Origin: Salinimicrobium marinum | GTDB taxonomy: Bacteria; Bacteroidota; Bacteroidia; Flavobacteriales; Flavobacteriaceae | Reading direction: 5' to 3' | Assembly: GCF_014651535.1 (NCBI RefSeq) | Contig: NZ_BMXB01000005.1 | Span: 1 to 64,000 of the forward strand | Length of the DNA stretch: 64,000 nt | In this document: one piece after another, positions 27,391 to 36,819 of the stretch | How the letters are laid out: every line of letters starts with the position of its first letter | Numbering within the stretch: position 1 is the stretch's first letter | Made by a program: the position numbers and the translations under genes | Notes under the pieces: model-generated | Databases searched by the model: none | What the model saw: only the letters and a program-made list of their open reading frames with translations | What the model was told of the DNA's origin: nothing

Positions 27391-28551
27391 TTAGCCCGAG
27401 ACTTTCATTAAAATTTCAGCAGCCTTTTCGAGGGTCTCATCTGTTTTTGCAAAACAAAATCTAAGCTGCCTGTGGTCTTCTCCAGGTAAACTAAAGACAG
27501 AAACGGGAATCGAAGCGAGTCCAAATTCGGTAATTAACCGTTGGGAAAAATCAACATCCTTCTCATCGGTTAATTCAGAATAATCCAGCAACTGAAAATA
27601 TGTTCCTTCTGCAGGTTCCATCCTGAACCGGGTATCCTTTACCAGTGACAGGAATTTATCTCTTTTTGCCTGATAGAATTTACCTAAATCAAGATAATGG
27701 GAAGGAGTTTGCAGATATTCTGCAAAAGCCTTTTGCATGGGATGGTTTACACAAAATACATTTACTTCCTGTACTTTCTGGATTTCTTTCATCAGGATTT
27801 CAGGAGCTACACAATAGCCCATTTTCCAGCCCGTATTATGGAAAGTTTTTCCGAAGGAGGCGCAGACAATAGCTCTTTCTGCCAGACCGGCAAAGGACGA
27901 GGCACTAAGATGTTTGTGGTCATCAAAAACTATATGTTCATACACCTCATCACTTAACAGAATAATACCGGTACCCTTCAGCAGCTTTTCCAGATGCTCC
28001 ATTTCTTCTCTCGAAAATACTCTTCCACTCGGATTGTGCGGCGTATTAATAATGATCATTCTGGTCCTGGAAGAAATTTTTTCCTCAACCTCCTTCCAGT
28101 CTATTTGAAAATCTTTCCCCTTCATTTGAACCGGAACTATTTTTCCTCCGTTCAGTTCTATGGCAGGTTCATAACTATCATAGGCCGGTTTAAGGACGAT
28201 GACTTCATCTCCACGGTGCACAAAAGCCGTAATCGCCAGGAACAACGCCTGAGTGGCTCCGTTGGTCACAGTCACTTCCGTTTTCATATCATAGGCATGA
28301 GCGTGTAGGGTCTCAACCTTCTTCACGATCTGTTCCCGCAACTCCGGAATTCCTGCCAATGGGGCATATTGGTTATATCCGTTTTTCATGGCTTTAGTCA
28401 CCAGGTCTTTCAGGTGTTCATCGGTTTCAAAATTTGGATACCCCTGTGAAAGGTTTACCGCATTGTGCTTTTGCGCCATCTGGCTCATTACGGTGAAAAT
28501 GCTGGTTTTACTTTGAGGAAGTTTTGAAGGAAGCAATTCTAATCCTGACAT
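27391..28551 (-). CDS. ybdL: Methionine aminotransferase (YbdL-like, PLP dependent)
   Basis: Class I/II aminotransferase; relatives transaminate 2-oxo-4-methylthiobutyrate with glutamine in methionine salvage. The 386 residues show NLSQGYPNFET near 33-43, NGATQALF at 97-104, NTPHNPSGRVFS at 169-180, LLSDEVYEH and the PLP-binding Lys235 in SFGKTFHNTGWK. Length fits the family. The reaction would yield 2-oxoglutaramate, the substrate of the nearby omega-amidase, which pulls the reaction forward. The sdh terminator lies just upstream. Confidence 0.88.
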   Translation of the reverse strand: MSGLELLPSKLPQSKTSIFTVMSQMAQKHNAVNLSQGYPNFETDEHLKDLVTKAMKNGYNQYAPLAGIPELREQIVKKVETLHAHAYDMKTEVTVTNGATQALFLAITAFVHRGDEVIVLKPAYDSYEPAIELNGGKIVPVQMKGKDFQIDWKEVEEKISSRTRMIIINTPHNPSGRVFSREEMEHLEKLLKGTGIILLSDEVYEHIVFDDHKHLSASSFAGLAERAIVCASFGKTFHNTGWKMGYCVAPEILMKEIQKVQEVNVFCVNHPMQKAFAEYLQTPSHYLDLGKFYQAKRDKFLSLVKDTRFRMEPAEGTYFQLLDYSELTDEKDVDFSQRLITEFGLASIPVSVFSLPGEDHRQLRFCFAKTDETLEKAAEILMKVSG

Positions 28552-28578
28552 CGTGTTTTTCTATGAAGATGCATAAAA

Positions 28579-28604
28579 AAACCCGGACTGCAAAGTCCGG
28601 GTTT
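28579..28604 (-). terminator. Terminator after sdhCAB
   Basis: AAACCCGGACT and AGTCCGGGTTT form a perfect 11-bp stem with a 4-nt loop, followed on the minus strand by T7. It lies 21 bases past the sdhB stop and just upstream of the aminotransferase gene. Confidence 0.88.
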
Positions 28605-28625
28605 ATAATGTAGAACATGTATTAT

Positions 28626-29369
28626 TTAAACGACACTGGCTTTTAAATACTCTCTGTTCATACGGGCAATGTTTTCTAAAGAAATTCCTTTAGGACATTC
28701 GATTTCACATGCCCCTGTATTGGTACAGTTCCCGAAGCCTTCCTTGTCCATTTGCTCCACCATATCTAAAACTCGTTTCGTAGCTTCTACCTTTCCTTGA
28801 GGCAATAAGGCATACTGACTTACTTTTGCTGAAGTAAATAACATGGCACTGGCATTTTTACACGCTGCCACACAAGCTCCACATTGTATACAGGTTGCCG
28901 CAAAAAAGGCAGCATCAGCTTTCTCTTTTTCAATAGGAATAGAGTTGGCGTCCTGAGTGTTTCCGGAAGTATTCACGGAAACATATCCACCTGCCTGCTG
29001 AATTCTTTCAAAAGCAGATCTGTCAACGATCAAATCCTTGATCACCGGAAAAGCTTTTGCCCTGAAAGGCTCAATCACTATGGTATCGCCGTCTTTGAAC
29101 TTTCTCATGTGAAGCTGGCAGGTCGTAACTCCGCGATCGGGACCGTGCGGTTCCCCATTGATCTGCAGGCTACAGGTACCACAAATTCCTTCACGACAGT
29201 CATGGTCAAATACTACCGGTTCTTCCCCTTTTTCAACCAAACCTTCATTAAGGACATCCAGCATTTCCAGAAAAGACATATCTGGATCCACATCTGCTAT
29301 TTGATAGGTTTGGATCCCTCCTTTTGCTTTGGCATCTTTTTGACGCCATATTTTTAGTGTAAGATTCAT
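28626..29369 (-). CDS. sdhB: Succinate dehydrogenase iron-sulfur subunit
   Basis: Electron-transfer subunit of complex II linking the flavoprotein to menaquinone reduction at the membrane. The 247 residues carry the [2Fe-2S] ligands Cys58, Cys63, Cys66 and Cys84, then the two ferredoxin-type cluster motifs: Cys160, 163, 166, 170 and Cys215, 221, 225. This is the pattern for the 4Fe-4S and 3Fe-4S centres. The gene follows sdhA after 75 bases that contain a hairpin-forming element, and ends before a strong terminator. Confidence 0.96.
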   Translation of the reverse strand: MNLTLKIWRQKDAKAKGGIQTYQIADVDPDMSFLEMLDVLNEGLVEKGEEPVVFDHDCREGICGTCSLQINGEPHGPDRGVTTCQLHMRKFKDGDTIVIEPFRAKAFPVIKDLIVDRSAFERIQQAGGYVSVNTSGNTQDANSIPIEKEKADAAFFAATCIQCGACVAACKNASAMLFTSAKVSQYALLPQGKVEATKRVLDMVEQMDKEGFGNCTNTGACEIECPKGISLENIARMNREYLKASVV

Positions 29370-29375
29370 ACTGTT

Positions 29376-29421
29376 TTAGTATTGAGTAATGAGATTCAAG
29401 ATTTGAGATTCTAACATCTCA
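29376..29421 (-). repeat. Intercistronic hairpin element between sdhA and sdhB
   Basis: The gap contains AGTATTGAGTAATGAG next to the sdhB start, matching the unit found between atpD and atpC, plus a perfect 6-bp hairpin TGAGAT/ATCTCA (29404-29409 and 29416-29421) inside a series of GAGAT/ATCTC units. On the transcribed strand both elements end CTCATTACTCAATACT or close to it, shortly before the downstream ATG. Confidence 0.55.
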
Positions 29422-29444
29422 CTTCTCATATCTCACATCTATTT

Positions 29445-31448
29445 CTATTTATAGCTTCTTGTTTTAACCTCTATGTTTTCGTACTCCAGATTCTCCTTAT
29501 GCAGGATAGCATTTCCGGGTTCTCCAGTATATTCCCATGCTGCTACATACATAAAGTTCTCATCATCTCGTAATGCTTCTCCTTCTTCTGTCTGATATTC
29601 TTCTCTAAAGTGTCCCCCACAGGATTCTTCCCTGTGCAGTGCATCTTTAGCAAACAATTCTCCCAGTTCGAGGAAATCGGCTACTCTTCCGGCTTTCTCA
29701 AGCTCAGTATTCATTCCGTCAGCAGTTCCCGGAACTTTAACGTCGCGGTAGAATTCCTCTCTTAAAGCTTTAATTTCCTGAATCGCTTCTCTTAAATTCG
29801 GAGCGTTTCGGGACATTCCAACTTTATTCCACATGATCTTTCCTAATCTCTTATGGAAATGATCTACTGTTTTTGTCCCTTTGGTATTTATGAAGGATTC
29901 CAGTTGCTGACGCACTTTTTGTTCAGCCTCATCAAATTCCTTTGTATCTGTTGGAATAGATCCTGTGCTAATATCCTTAGAAAGATAATCTCCCATAGTA
30001 TATGGCAATACGAAATAACCATCTGCAAGACCCTGCATCAAGGCAGATGCTCCTAGACGGTTAGCTCCGTGGTCTGAGAAGTTTGCTTCTCCGGCCGCAA
30101 AACATCCTGGTATTGTGGTTTCAAGGTTGTAATCTACCCAAATACCACCCATGGTGTAATGCACTGCAGGATAAATTTTCATCGGAGTTTTATATGGATC
30201 CTCATCTACGATCTTTTCGTACATCTGGAAAAGGTTTCCATATTTGGCCTCCACTACTTTCACACCCAGATCCCTGATCTGTTCTTCGGTAGCATTGGTA
30301 ATATGTTGAGTCGCCACAGCTTCTCTTCCGTAGCGCATAAAAGCAGCACTAAAATCTAGATATACCGCTTCTCCCGTTTTATTTACCCCGTATCCGGCGT
30401 CACATCTTTCCTTCGCTGCCCTTGAAGCCACATCACGAGGCACGAGGTTTCCGAAAGCAGGATAACGTCTTTCCAGGTAGTAATCACGATCTTCTTCCGC
30501 AAGATCTGTAGGCTTTAACTCTCCTTTTCTGATCTTCTCAGCATCCTCTAATTTCTTCGGAACCCAGATCCTTCCGTCATTCCGAAGGGATTCAGACATT
30601 AAAGTCAATTTAGATTGATGCTCTCCTGAAACCGGAATACATGTCGGGTGAATTTGTGTAAAGCAAGGATTCGCGAAAAACGCTCCTTTTTTATGTATCT
30701 TCCAGGAGGCAGTTACGTTACTTCCCATTGCATTGGTAGAAAGGAAAAACACATTCCCATATCCACCAGAAGCAATTACCACTGCGTGTGCAGAATGTCT
30801 TTCTATTTCTCCTGTTACCAGGTTACGTGCAATGATCCCACGGGCTTTTCCGCCAACCAAGACTAAATCCAGCATCTCGTGACGGGTGTAGGATTTAATT
30901 TTTCCGCGGTTGATCTGTCTGTTCATTGCTGAATAACATCCCAGCAACAACTGCTGCCCTGTTTGTCCTTTTGCATAGAACGTACGGGAAACAAGCACCC
31001 CACCAAAGGATCGGTTATCAAGTAATCCACCATATTCACGGGCAAAAGGAACCCCTTGTGCCACACACTGGTCAATGATATTTCCTGAAACCTGGGCAAG
31101 ACGGTACACATTTGCCTCCCGCGCCCGGTAATCTCCACCTTTCACAGTGTCATAAAAAAGCCGGTAATCTGAATCTCCGTCTCCCTGATAATTCTTTGCT
31201 GCATTAATTCCACCCTGAGCCGCAATAGAGTGTGCTCGTCTTGGGGAATCCTGGTAACAGAATGTCTTTACATTATAACCAAGTTCTGCCAGAGTAGCGG
31301 CAGCACTTCCTCCTGCAAGCCCTGTTCCAACAACAATAACATCTATGTTACGCTTGTTGGCAGGATTGACAAGATTAATATCGTTTTTATGTTTTACCCA
31401 CTTATCGGCCAATGGCCCTTGTGGTATTTTTGAATCCAAAACTCCCAT
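29445..31448 (-). CDS. sdhA: Succinate dehydrogenase/fumarate reductase flavoprotein subunit
   Basis: Catalytic FAD subunit that oxidises succinate to fumarate (or the reverse). The 667 residues show the FAD-binding GTGLAGGS at 41-48, His73 in [14 protein letters not shown] (covalent FAD attachment region), a TQIHPTCIP segment, and the substrate-side [10 protein letters not shown] and [17 protein letters not shown] motifs. The length (about 80 more residues than E. coli SdhA) fits the Bacteroidota/Wolinella-like type with a one-piece cytochrome b. It begins 3 bases after sdhC. Confidence 0.97.
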   Translation of the reverse strand: MGVLDSKIPQGPLADKWVKHKNDINLVNPANKRNIDVIVVGTGLAGGSAAATLAELGYNVKTFCYQDSPRRAHSIAAQGGINAAKNYQGDGDSDYRLFYDTVKGGDYRAREANVYRLAQVSGNIIDQCVAQGVPFAREYGGLLDNRSFGGVLVSRTFYAKGQTGQQLLLGCYSAMNRQINRGKIKSYTRHEMLDLVLVGGKARGIIARNLVTGEIERHSAHAVVIASGGYGNVFFLSTNAMGSNVTASWKIHKKGAFFANPCFTQIHPTCIPVSGEHQSKLTLMSESLRNDGRIWVPKKLEDAEKIRKGELKPTDLAEEDRDYYLERRYPAFGNLVPRDVASRAAKERCDAGYGVNKTGEAVYLDFSAAFMRYGREAVATQHITNATEEQIRDLGVKVVEAKYGNLFQMYEKIVDEDPYKTPMKIYPAVHYTMGGIWVDYNLETTIPGCFAAGEANFSDHGANRLGASALMQGLADGYFVLPYTMGDYLSKDISTGSIPTDTKEFDEAEQKVRQQLESFINTKGTKTVDHFHKRLGKIMWNKVGMSRNAPNLREAIQEIKALREEFYRDVKVPGTADGMNTELEKAGRVADFLELGELFAKDALHREESCGGHFREEYQTEEGEALRDDENFMYVAAWEYTGEPGNAILHKENLEYENIEVKTRSYK

Positions 31449-31451
31449 AGC

Positions 31452-32165
31452 TTAAATAGTTTCTAGTACAAAATAGATGTAAAAAGGTATAATGGCAAAC
31501 AGCAAGGGAACAATAATAGCGAATGCCACTCCAATTTTCCTGACGATACTGTTATACTGCGGATGGTTTAGCCCTAATGACTGGAATCCGCTCCCAAAAC
31601 CGTGATACAGGTGAAAAGCAATTGCGATCATTGCTATTAAATAACCAAATGCCCATACCAATCCCCATTCGGGATCCTGAAAAGTCATAATGGTCAAAGA
31701 ATATAAATCCTTTACCTCATCTCCGTTCGCAGTGGTGTACATTGTATTATCGAGCCCGCCGAATTTCATTTCGCCCCAAAAGTTCACCAGGTGGATCACT
31801 ATAAAAGCAAGGATCACTGTTCCAAGAATTCCCATATTTCTAGAAGACCAAGTTGAATTTGTTGATGGCCTGAAACTAACATATCCCTGAGGTCTTGCCT
31901 TTCGGTTGTTAATAGTCAGGATCACTCCGTCGATAGCATGAAAAAGGATACTCACAAATGTTACAATAGATAAGATCCTCACCACCGGATTTGTGGTCAT
32001 GAAGAGAGCATATTCATTGAACTGATCCCTTGCACCTTCCCCGGAAACCAACAGTTGTAAATTTCCCGCAAGATGCCCAACTAAGAACACACAAAGAAAA
32101 AGGCCGGTGAAAGCCATCCAGTATTTTTTTGCCAGAGATGACTTTAATAGCGCAGATTTTGCCAT
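31452..32165 (-). CDS. sdhC: Succinate dehydrogenase cytochrome b subunit
   Basis: Single membrane anchor subunit of the type B complex II. The 237 residues contain five hydrophobic segments (starting near 15, 55, 110, 155 and 205) and histidines placed for two haems (GHLAGN, LFHAIDG, VIHLVNFWG, HLYHGFGSGFQ). No separate sdhD is present, as expected for this type. It is the first gene of sdhCAB and has a good upstream promoter (32198-32228). Confidence 0.94.
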   Translation of the reverse strand: MAKSALLKSSLAKKYWMAFTGLFLCVFLVGHLAGNLQLLVSGEGARDQFNEYALFMTTNPVVRILSIVTFVSILFHAIDGVILTINNRKARPQGYVSFRPSTNSTWSSRNMGILGTVILAFIVIHLVNFWGEMKFGGLDNTMYTTANGDEVKDLYSLTIMTFQDPEWGLVWAFGYLIAMIAIAFHLYHGFGSGFQSLGLNHPQYNSIVRKIGVAFAIIVPLLFAIIPFYIYFVLETI

Positions 32166-32197
32166 AAAATAAAATGATTATTTGATAAAAAGTGAGG

Positions 32198-32228
32198 CAA
32201 AAATACACCCCTTTAAAGTGATTAACAA
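32198..32228 (-). promoter_or_regulatory. sdhCAB promoter
   Basis: Minus-strand TTTG (TTG at 32226-32228) lies 20 bases upstream of TATTTTTG (32198-32205). This matches the Bacteroidota -33/-7 consensus with correct spacing, and the -7 box is about 33 bases before the sdhC ATG. Confidence 0.7.
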
Positions 32229-32341
32229 ACTTTCACACTTTTTTTAACTGCTATTTAGAATGGATTTAAAGAACCTCTGAAGGTCTTTTTTCAAATACAG
32301 AAGTTTCCGGCCGTCACCCACATCCTTCACTTAATTATATT

Positions 32342-32349
32342 TAAATTTG
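32342..32349 (+). promoter_or_regulatory. -7 box for the M24 aminopeptidase gene
   Basis: TAAATTTG is a perfect TAnnTTTG match 24 bases before the ATG at 32373. A GTG start proposed at 32349 would overlap this box, which supports the ATG. No -33 TTG at good spacing is visible. Confidence 0.5.
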
Positions 32350-32372
32350 TGGCACAACATAAAAATGCAAAC

Positions 32373-33668
32373 ATGAAATATCATCAAATAGATCGGGATT
32401 TATTCATAAAGAACCGCAAGAATTTTATGGCCAACATGAAGCCAAAAAGTTTAGCGGTTTTCAATTCCAATGACATTTACCCGATTGGAGCAGACAGCAC
32501 TATGCCGTTTCAGCAGGCGAGAGATCTTTTTTACCTGAGCGGGGTAGATCAGGAAACCAGCATCTTAGTGATGTTCCCCGATGCGCCTTCAGAAAAACAT
32601 CGAGAAATGCTTTTTCTTACTGAAACCAATGAACATATTGCGGTTTGGGAAGGAGAAAAACTTACTAAAGAAAAAGCGCTTGAAGTTTCAGGGATCAAAA
32701 ATGTGTACTGGCTAAAAGATTTCAAAAAGGTATTTTTTGAAGTGATGACTCAGGCAGAAACCGTTTACTTCAACACCAACGAGCATTACCGTGCAAATAT
32801 TGAAACGGAGACCAGGGAAGCAAGATTTGTGAAGTGGTGCAAAGAAAATTACCCTGCACACAAGGTAGAAAAAAGCAACCCTATCCTGCAGCGCCTTAGA
32901 TCTGTCAAAGACCCTATTGAGCTGGATTTAATGCAGACCGCCTGTGATATTACAGAAAAAGCTTTTCGCCGGGTACTTCGATTTGTAAAACCCGGAGTCT
33001 GGGAATTTGAGATCGAAGCCGAATACTGGCATGAAATGATTAGAAACCGTTCCCGCGGATTCGCCTACACCCCTATTATCGCCAGTGGAAGCAATGCTAA
33101 TGTACTGCACTACATTGAGAATAACCAGCAGTGTAAAGAAGGAGAACTAATCCTTTTGGATACCGGGGCAGAATACGCTAATTACGCCAGTGACCTCTCC
33201 AGAACAATTCCTGTTTCAGGTAAATACACTAAGAGACAGAAAGAAGTTTACAATGCCGTGAACCGCGTAAAAAATGACGCCACAAAAATGCTGGTTCCGG
33301 GAACAATCTGGGCAGATTATCACGTGGAAGTAGGAAAATTAATGACTTCGGAATTGCTGGGACTAGGACTTCTGGATAAAGCGGATGTTCAGAATGAGGA
33401 TCCTGAATGGCCGGCTTATAAAAAATATTTTATGCACGGTACCTCTCACCACATTGGTCTTGACACCCACGATTACGGGTTGCTGCATGAACCCATGAAA
33501 GCAAACCAGGTATTTACGGTGGAGCCGGGAATTTATTTACCCGATGAAGGTTTTGGAATTAGGCTTGAGGACGATGTTGTGATCCAGTCTAAAGGAGATC
33601 CGTTTAACCTTATGAGAAACATTCCTATTGAGGCAGAGGAAATAGAAGAAATTATGAATTCTAAATAA
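32373..33668 (+). CDS. pepP: Aminopeptidase P family (M24B) metallopeptidase
   Basis: Two-metal peptidase expected to remove N-terminal residues ahead of proline. The 431 residues have the N-terminal creatinase-like domain (about 1-165) and the M24 catalytic domain. Metal ligands are visible in LLDTGAEYANYASDLSRT (two Asp), HGTSHHIGLDTHD (His), TVEPGIYLP (Glu) and IRLEDDVV (Glu). I start at MKYHQIDRD (32373), since a GTG 24 bases upstream lies in the promoter. A strong terminator follows. Confidence 0.9.
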   Translation: MKYHQIDRDLFIKNRKNFMANMKPKSLAVFNSNDIYPIGADSTMPFQQARDLFYLSGVDQETSILVMFPDAPSEKHREMLFLTETNEHIAVWEGEKLTKEKALEVSGIKNVYWLKDFKKVFFEVMTQAETVYFNTNEHYRANIETETREARFVKWCKENYPAHKVEKSNPILQRLRSVKDPIELDLMQTACDITEKAFRRVLRFVKPGVWEFEIEAEYWHEMIRNRSRGFAYTPIIASGSNANVLHYIENNQQCKEGELILLDTGAEYANYASDLSRTIPVSGKYTKRQKEVYNAVNRVKNDATKMLVPGTIWADYHVEVGKLMTSELLGLGLLDKADVQNEDPEWPAYKKYFMHGTSHHIGLDTHDYGLLHEPMKANQVFTVEPGIYLPDEGFGIRLEDDVVIQSKGDPFNLMRNIPIEAEEIEEIMNSK

Positions 33669-33691
33669 TCTCACTCCTGAAAAAATATTTT

Positions 33692-33729
33692 AAAAGCCGC
33701 AAGTCAACCTTCAATGACTTGCGGCTTTT
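33692..33729 (+). terminator. Terminator after the M24 aminopeptidase gene
   Basis: Perfect 15-bp stem (33692-33706 and 33715-33729) with an 8-nt loop. Its arms begin with A4 and end with T4, so it may work in both directions; here it follows the aminopeptidase stop by 24 bases. Confidence 0.85.
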
Positions 33730-33761
33730 CTGTATATTGATTAAATTTTAGAAAAAATTCA

Positions 33762-34526
33762 ATGAAATACAAAAACACCAACATCTTCTATACCAGCCGA
33801 AGAACCGGCAACCCGGTAGTTCTCCTGCATGGATTCCTGGAATCTGGAAATATCTGGGAAGATCTTTTAAATGACTACTCCGGAAACCGTCAAATGATCA
33901 CCATCGATCTTCCCGGCCACGGAAAATCCGGGGTTATAGGAAAAAACCACACCATGGAAGAAATGGAAGAAGCCGTTCATCATGTTCTCCAGGAACTGAA
34001 ACTGGAAAAAGTTGATTTCATTGGGCATTCAATGGGAGGCTATGTTTCATTAGCTTTTCTGGAAAAGTATCCGGAGATGGTAGGAAAAATCGTACTGCTT
34101 AATTCCACCCCCGCAGCAGATTCCGAAGAACGAAAAGAGAACAGAGAAAGAGCGATAGACCTGGTGCAGCGAAATAAAGAAGGATTTGTCAATATGGCCA
34201 TTTCCAACTTACTCACTCCCGAAAGCCACCAGATGTTTCAATCTGAATTGAAAGCAATAAAGACTGAAGCCCTGCAATTCCCCACAGAAGGAATTACCGC
34301 TGCCCTGGAAGGAATGAAGATTCGCAAAGACCGGATTTCTGTTTTAGCCAGGTTTAAAGGTGAGAAATTCATTCTTGCAGGAGAACAGGATCCTATCCTG
34401 AACCACAACGACATCAAAACTTTAGCAGAAAAAACCGGATGTAAATTTTATTCATTTCCGGGAGGTCATCTTACAAGCATGGAAAACAAGGAGGAATTTC
34501 TTAGAATAATGTATTTCATCGAATAA
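33762..34526 (+). CDS. Alpha/beta hydrolase
   Basis: The 254 residues form one alpha/beta-hydrolase domain: HGFLESGNIW oxyanion region at 23-32, nucleophile Ser90 in GHSMGG, an Asp in AGEQDPIL near 212, and catalytic His236 in PGGHLTSMEN. No signal peptide, so cytoplasmic. The substrate cannot be told; relatives include esterases and 2-succinyl-6-hydroxy-cyclohexadiene-carboxylate synthase (MenH)-like enzymes. It lies between a terminator and a small zinc-ribbon-like gene. Confidence 0.88.
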   Translation: MKYKNTNIFYTSRRTGNPVVLLHGFLESGNIWEDLLNDYSGNRQMITIDLPGHGKSGVIGKNHTMEEMEEAVHHVLQELKLEKVDFIGHSMGGYVSLAFLEKYPEMVGKIVLLNSTPAADSEERKENRERAIDLVQRNKEGFVNMAISNLLTPESHQMFQSELKAIKTEALQFPTEGITAALEGMKIRKDRISVLARFKGEKFILAGEQDPILNHNDIKTLAEKTGCKFYSFPGGHLTSMENKEEFLRIMYFIE

Positions 34527-34593
34527 AAAACCACTTTTGTCGTGTTTTAACTTTTTTTTAGTATGTTTACGGGAAACCCTTAACACTTAACAA

Positions 34594-34851
34594 GTGAATT
34601 ACGAAAAAGCCCCCCATTCTTTTTCGGTCACCCGGATCTTCTGCTCAGTTTTCGGTCATAATTACCGGGTGTCCAATGTGATTACAGATCACATTAAAGA
34701 ATACAAATGCAGGTATTGCGGAGAAGAAGTAACCAATACTGCCAACGGACTTCTGGAGAAATTAACTCCAAAATTTAAGGAAACCAACGCGTTCCTGGCG
34801 AAGATACATGATCGCAGAAGAAGGATAAGAGCATATCCAAAAGCCTCTTAA
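34594..34851 (+). CDS. Small DUF1660-like protein with possible zinc site
   Basis: The 85 residues start with GTG at 34594. The pattern CSVFGHNY at 17-24 and YKCRYCGEEV at 37-46 resembles DUF1660-type small proteins, with cysteines that could bind one zinc. The C-terminus is basic (IHDRRRRIRAYPKAS), which would suit nucleic-acid contact, but that is inference. A short AT-rich promoter-like stretch precedes it. Confidence 0.65.
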   Translation: MNYEKAPHSFSVTRIFCSVFGHNYRVSNVITDHIKEYKCRYCGEEVTNTANGLLEKLTPKFKETNAFLAKIHDRRRRIRAYPKAS

Positions 34852-35034
34852 TACGATTTTCACAGATAAACTTCCGCTTCATAAAAGTTCCTTCAGCTGA
34901 TCGAAATCTACATTACAAAGAGGTTTGTCCGGCAGTCCAAGGCCCAAAAAAGCAATGGAAAAATATCTTTTAAGCATGAAGCAGAATATCATTTCAGGCT
35001 TTCCTATCCTTCGAAAACTACTTTAGAGTCTAAA

Positions 35035-36090
35035 TTATTCCTCTTCTTTCCCTAATGCATTCCAGCCTCTTGCAATCAACGGAATTTTTTGATTTGCACG
35101 GGTCACCAGGTGCATTCCCTCATTTTCTTCAGTCATATGCCCAATAACCGTGAAATTGGGATTCCCTTTGATCTTTTCATAATCCCCCTGATCTATGGTA
35201 AACAAAAGTTCATAATCCTCTCCTCCGCTTAAAGCAATGGTGGTACTATCGATCTCAAATTCCTCACATACTGAAATTACTGCAGGATCTAAGGGAATTT
35301 TCTCCTCAAAAAGATTTGCACCTACTTTAGAACTTTTACACAAATGAATAATTTCAGAAGAAAGTCCGTCGCTAATGTCGATCATAGAAGTTGGTTTCAG
35401 CTCCAGCGCTTTCAGCAACGGCGGAATATCCTGCCTTGCTTCAGGCTTCAACTGTCTTTCCACCAGGTAAGAATACGGTTCAAGATCGGGTTGTGAACGT
35501 GGGTTTACTTTAAAAACCTCATTTTCCCGTTCCAGTACCTGAAGCCCCATGTAAGCAGCACCAAGATCTCCGGTCACTACCAACAGGTCGTTCGGTTTTG
35601 CTCCGCTCCTGTAGACAATATCTTGTTCGTTTGCCCCACCCAAAGCAGTGATGCTGATTAACAATCCGGAAGTAGAAGAGGTGGTGTCACCACCAACCAC
35701 ATCAATTTTATATAATTTGGCAGCAAGTTCGATTCCGGAATAAAGCTCTTCCAGCGCTTCCAGCGGAAACCTGCTGGAAACTGCTATAGAAACAGTAATT
35801 TGTTTTGGCTTTGCATTCATTGCATACACATCTGAAAGGTTTACCATCACAGATTTATACCCCAGGTGCTTTAAAGGCATATAAGCAAGATCGAAATGTA
35901 CACCCTCCACAAGCAAGTCTGTAGTAACAACTGCCTTTTCCTCTTTAAAATCGATAACAGCAGCGTCATCCCCAATTCCTTTGATCGTTGTAGAATGAAT
36001 GATCTTAAAATGTTGCGTTAGATGATCTATTAAACCAAATTCTCCTAATTCTGAAAGGCTTGTTTTGTTTTCTCCACTATTCTCGAACAT
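35035..36090 (-). CDS. thiL: Thiamine-monophosphate kinase
   Basis: Phosphorylates thiamine monophosphate to thiamine pyrophosphate, the active cofactor. The 351 residues show GIGDDAAVI, TTDLLVEGVHFD, VNLSDVYAMNAKP, VVGGDTTSSTSGL, DISDGLSSEI and ALSGGEDYELLF, all in the order expected for the AIR synthase-like fold. I start at MFENSGENK (36090); an in-frame extension of 39 codons reaches through the promoter and is not typical of the family. It diverges from the suf operon. Confidence 0.94.
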   Translation of the reverse strand: MFENSGENKTSLSELGEFGLIDHLTQHFKIIHSTTIKGIGDDAAVIDFKEEKAVVTTDLLVEGVHFDLAYMPLKHLGYKSVMVNLSDVYAMNAKPKQITVSIAVSSRFPLEALEELYSGIELAAKLYKIDVVGGDTTSSTSGLLISITALGGANEQDIVYRSGAKPNDLLVVTGDLGAAYMGLQVLERENEVFKVNPRSQPDLEPYSYLVERQLKPEARQDIPPLLKALELKPTSMIDISDGLSSEIIHLCKSSKVGANLFEEKIPLDPAVISVCEEFEIDSTTIALSGGEDYELLFTIDQGDYEKIKGNPNFTVIGHMTEENEGMHLVTRANQKIPLIARGWNALGKEEE

Positions 36091-36110
36091 ATCCTGATTG
36101 TTTTGAACTG

Positions 36111-36139
36111 CAAAATTAAAGGATAAAATTTCAAAACAA
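36111..36139 (-). promoter_or_regulatory. thiL promoter
   Basis: Minus-strand TTG (36137-36139) lies 18 bases upstream of TAATTTTG (36111-36118), both matching the Bacteroidota consensus. The -7 box is 21 bases before the thiL ATG at 36090. Confidence 0.65.
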
Positions 36140-36335
36140 GGTATTACGGCACTAATTTGGATAAAGAAGTATTTAGAAAGTTTGACCAGGATTAGAACCT
36201 TAACCAAACTATTTAAGAATCAGCAAGTTTACAAATTTTTAAGCAGATCTGCGTGGAATACAGGGAATAGCGAAGAATGATAGTCTTATTCCTTTTTCTA
36301 ATGGATTTCACTATGGTAAAACCTACAGATTGTAG

Positions 36336-36343
36336 TATATTTG
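36336..36343 (+). promoter_or_regulatory. -7 box for the suf operon
   Basis: TATATTTG matches TAnnTTTG and lies 31 bases before the sufA ATG. No TTG at ideal spacing is seen. Confidence 0.45.
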
Positions 36344-36373
36344 CAGACAATTTAGATTTAATCTTTATAAGCT

Positions 36374-36703
36374 ATGATAAAGGTAAGCGAAGGCGCGAAA
36401 AAGAAAATCGCGGCATTAATGACAGAAGACGGCTACGATGCGATACAGGATTTTGTACGCGTTGGAGTTAAGAGTGGAGGCTGCTCGGGCCTTTCCTATG
36501 AATTAAAGTTTGACAAAAGTCAGGCTGAAGGTGACAAACTTATCCAGGATAATGATATAAAGATAGTAATTGACAGAAAGAGTGTTTTATATCTTGCCGG
36601 CACTACGCTGGAATATTCGGGAGGCTTGAACGGAAAAGGGTTTGTTTTTAACAATCCGAACGCCCAGAGAACCTGCGGATGCGGAGAAAGTTTTTCACTT
36701 TAA
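36374..36703 (+). CDS. sufA: SufA/IscA-type iron-sulfur carrier
   Basis: A-type carrier that receives Fe-S clusters from SufBCD and hands them to apoproteins. The 109 residues have the three conserved cysteines: Cys37 in GGCSGLSY and Cys101 and Cys103 in TCGCGESF. Length fits. First gene of the suf run; a 116-base spacer separates it from sufB without an obvious terminator. Confidence 0.93.
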   Translation: MIKVSEGAKKKIAALMTEDGYDAIQDFVRVGVKSGGCSGLSYELKFDKSQAEGDKLIQDNDIKIVIDRKSVLYLAGTTLEYSGGLNGKGFVFNNPNAQRTCGCGESFSL

Positions 36704-36819
36704 TCCATTAAAATAATACTGAGTATGTGATAATTGGCTTTACAATTATCATCAGAAAAGTAAATCTAAGCTTTCAGGTTCGGGAAAAATCTTTGAACCT
36801 TGAACTTTAAACCAAGAAT

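Noticed and set aside
34879-34992. 37-codon minus-strand frame just after thiL (MIFCFMLKRYFSIAFLGLGL start)
   Set aside because: It is open and ATG-led but short, of unknown family and with no promoter or conservation evidence, so I do not call it a gene.
36091-36207. 39-codon extension of thiL
   Set aside because: It runs across the clear TTG/TAATTTTG promoter, and known ThiL proteins start near the MFENSGE position.
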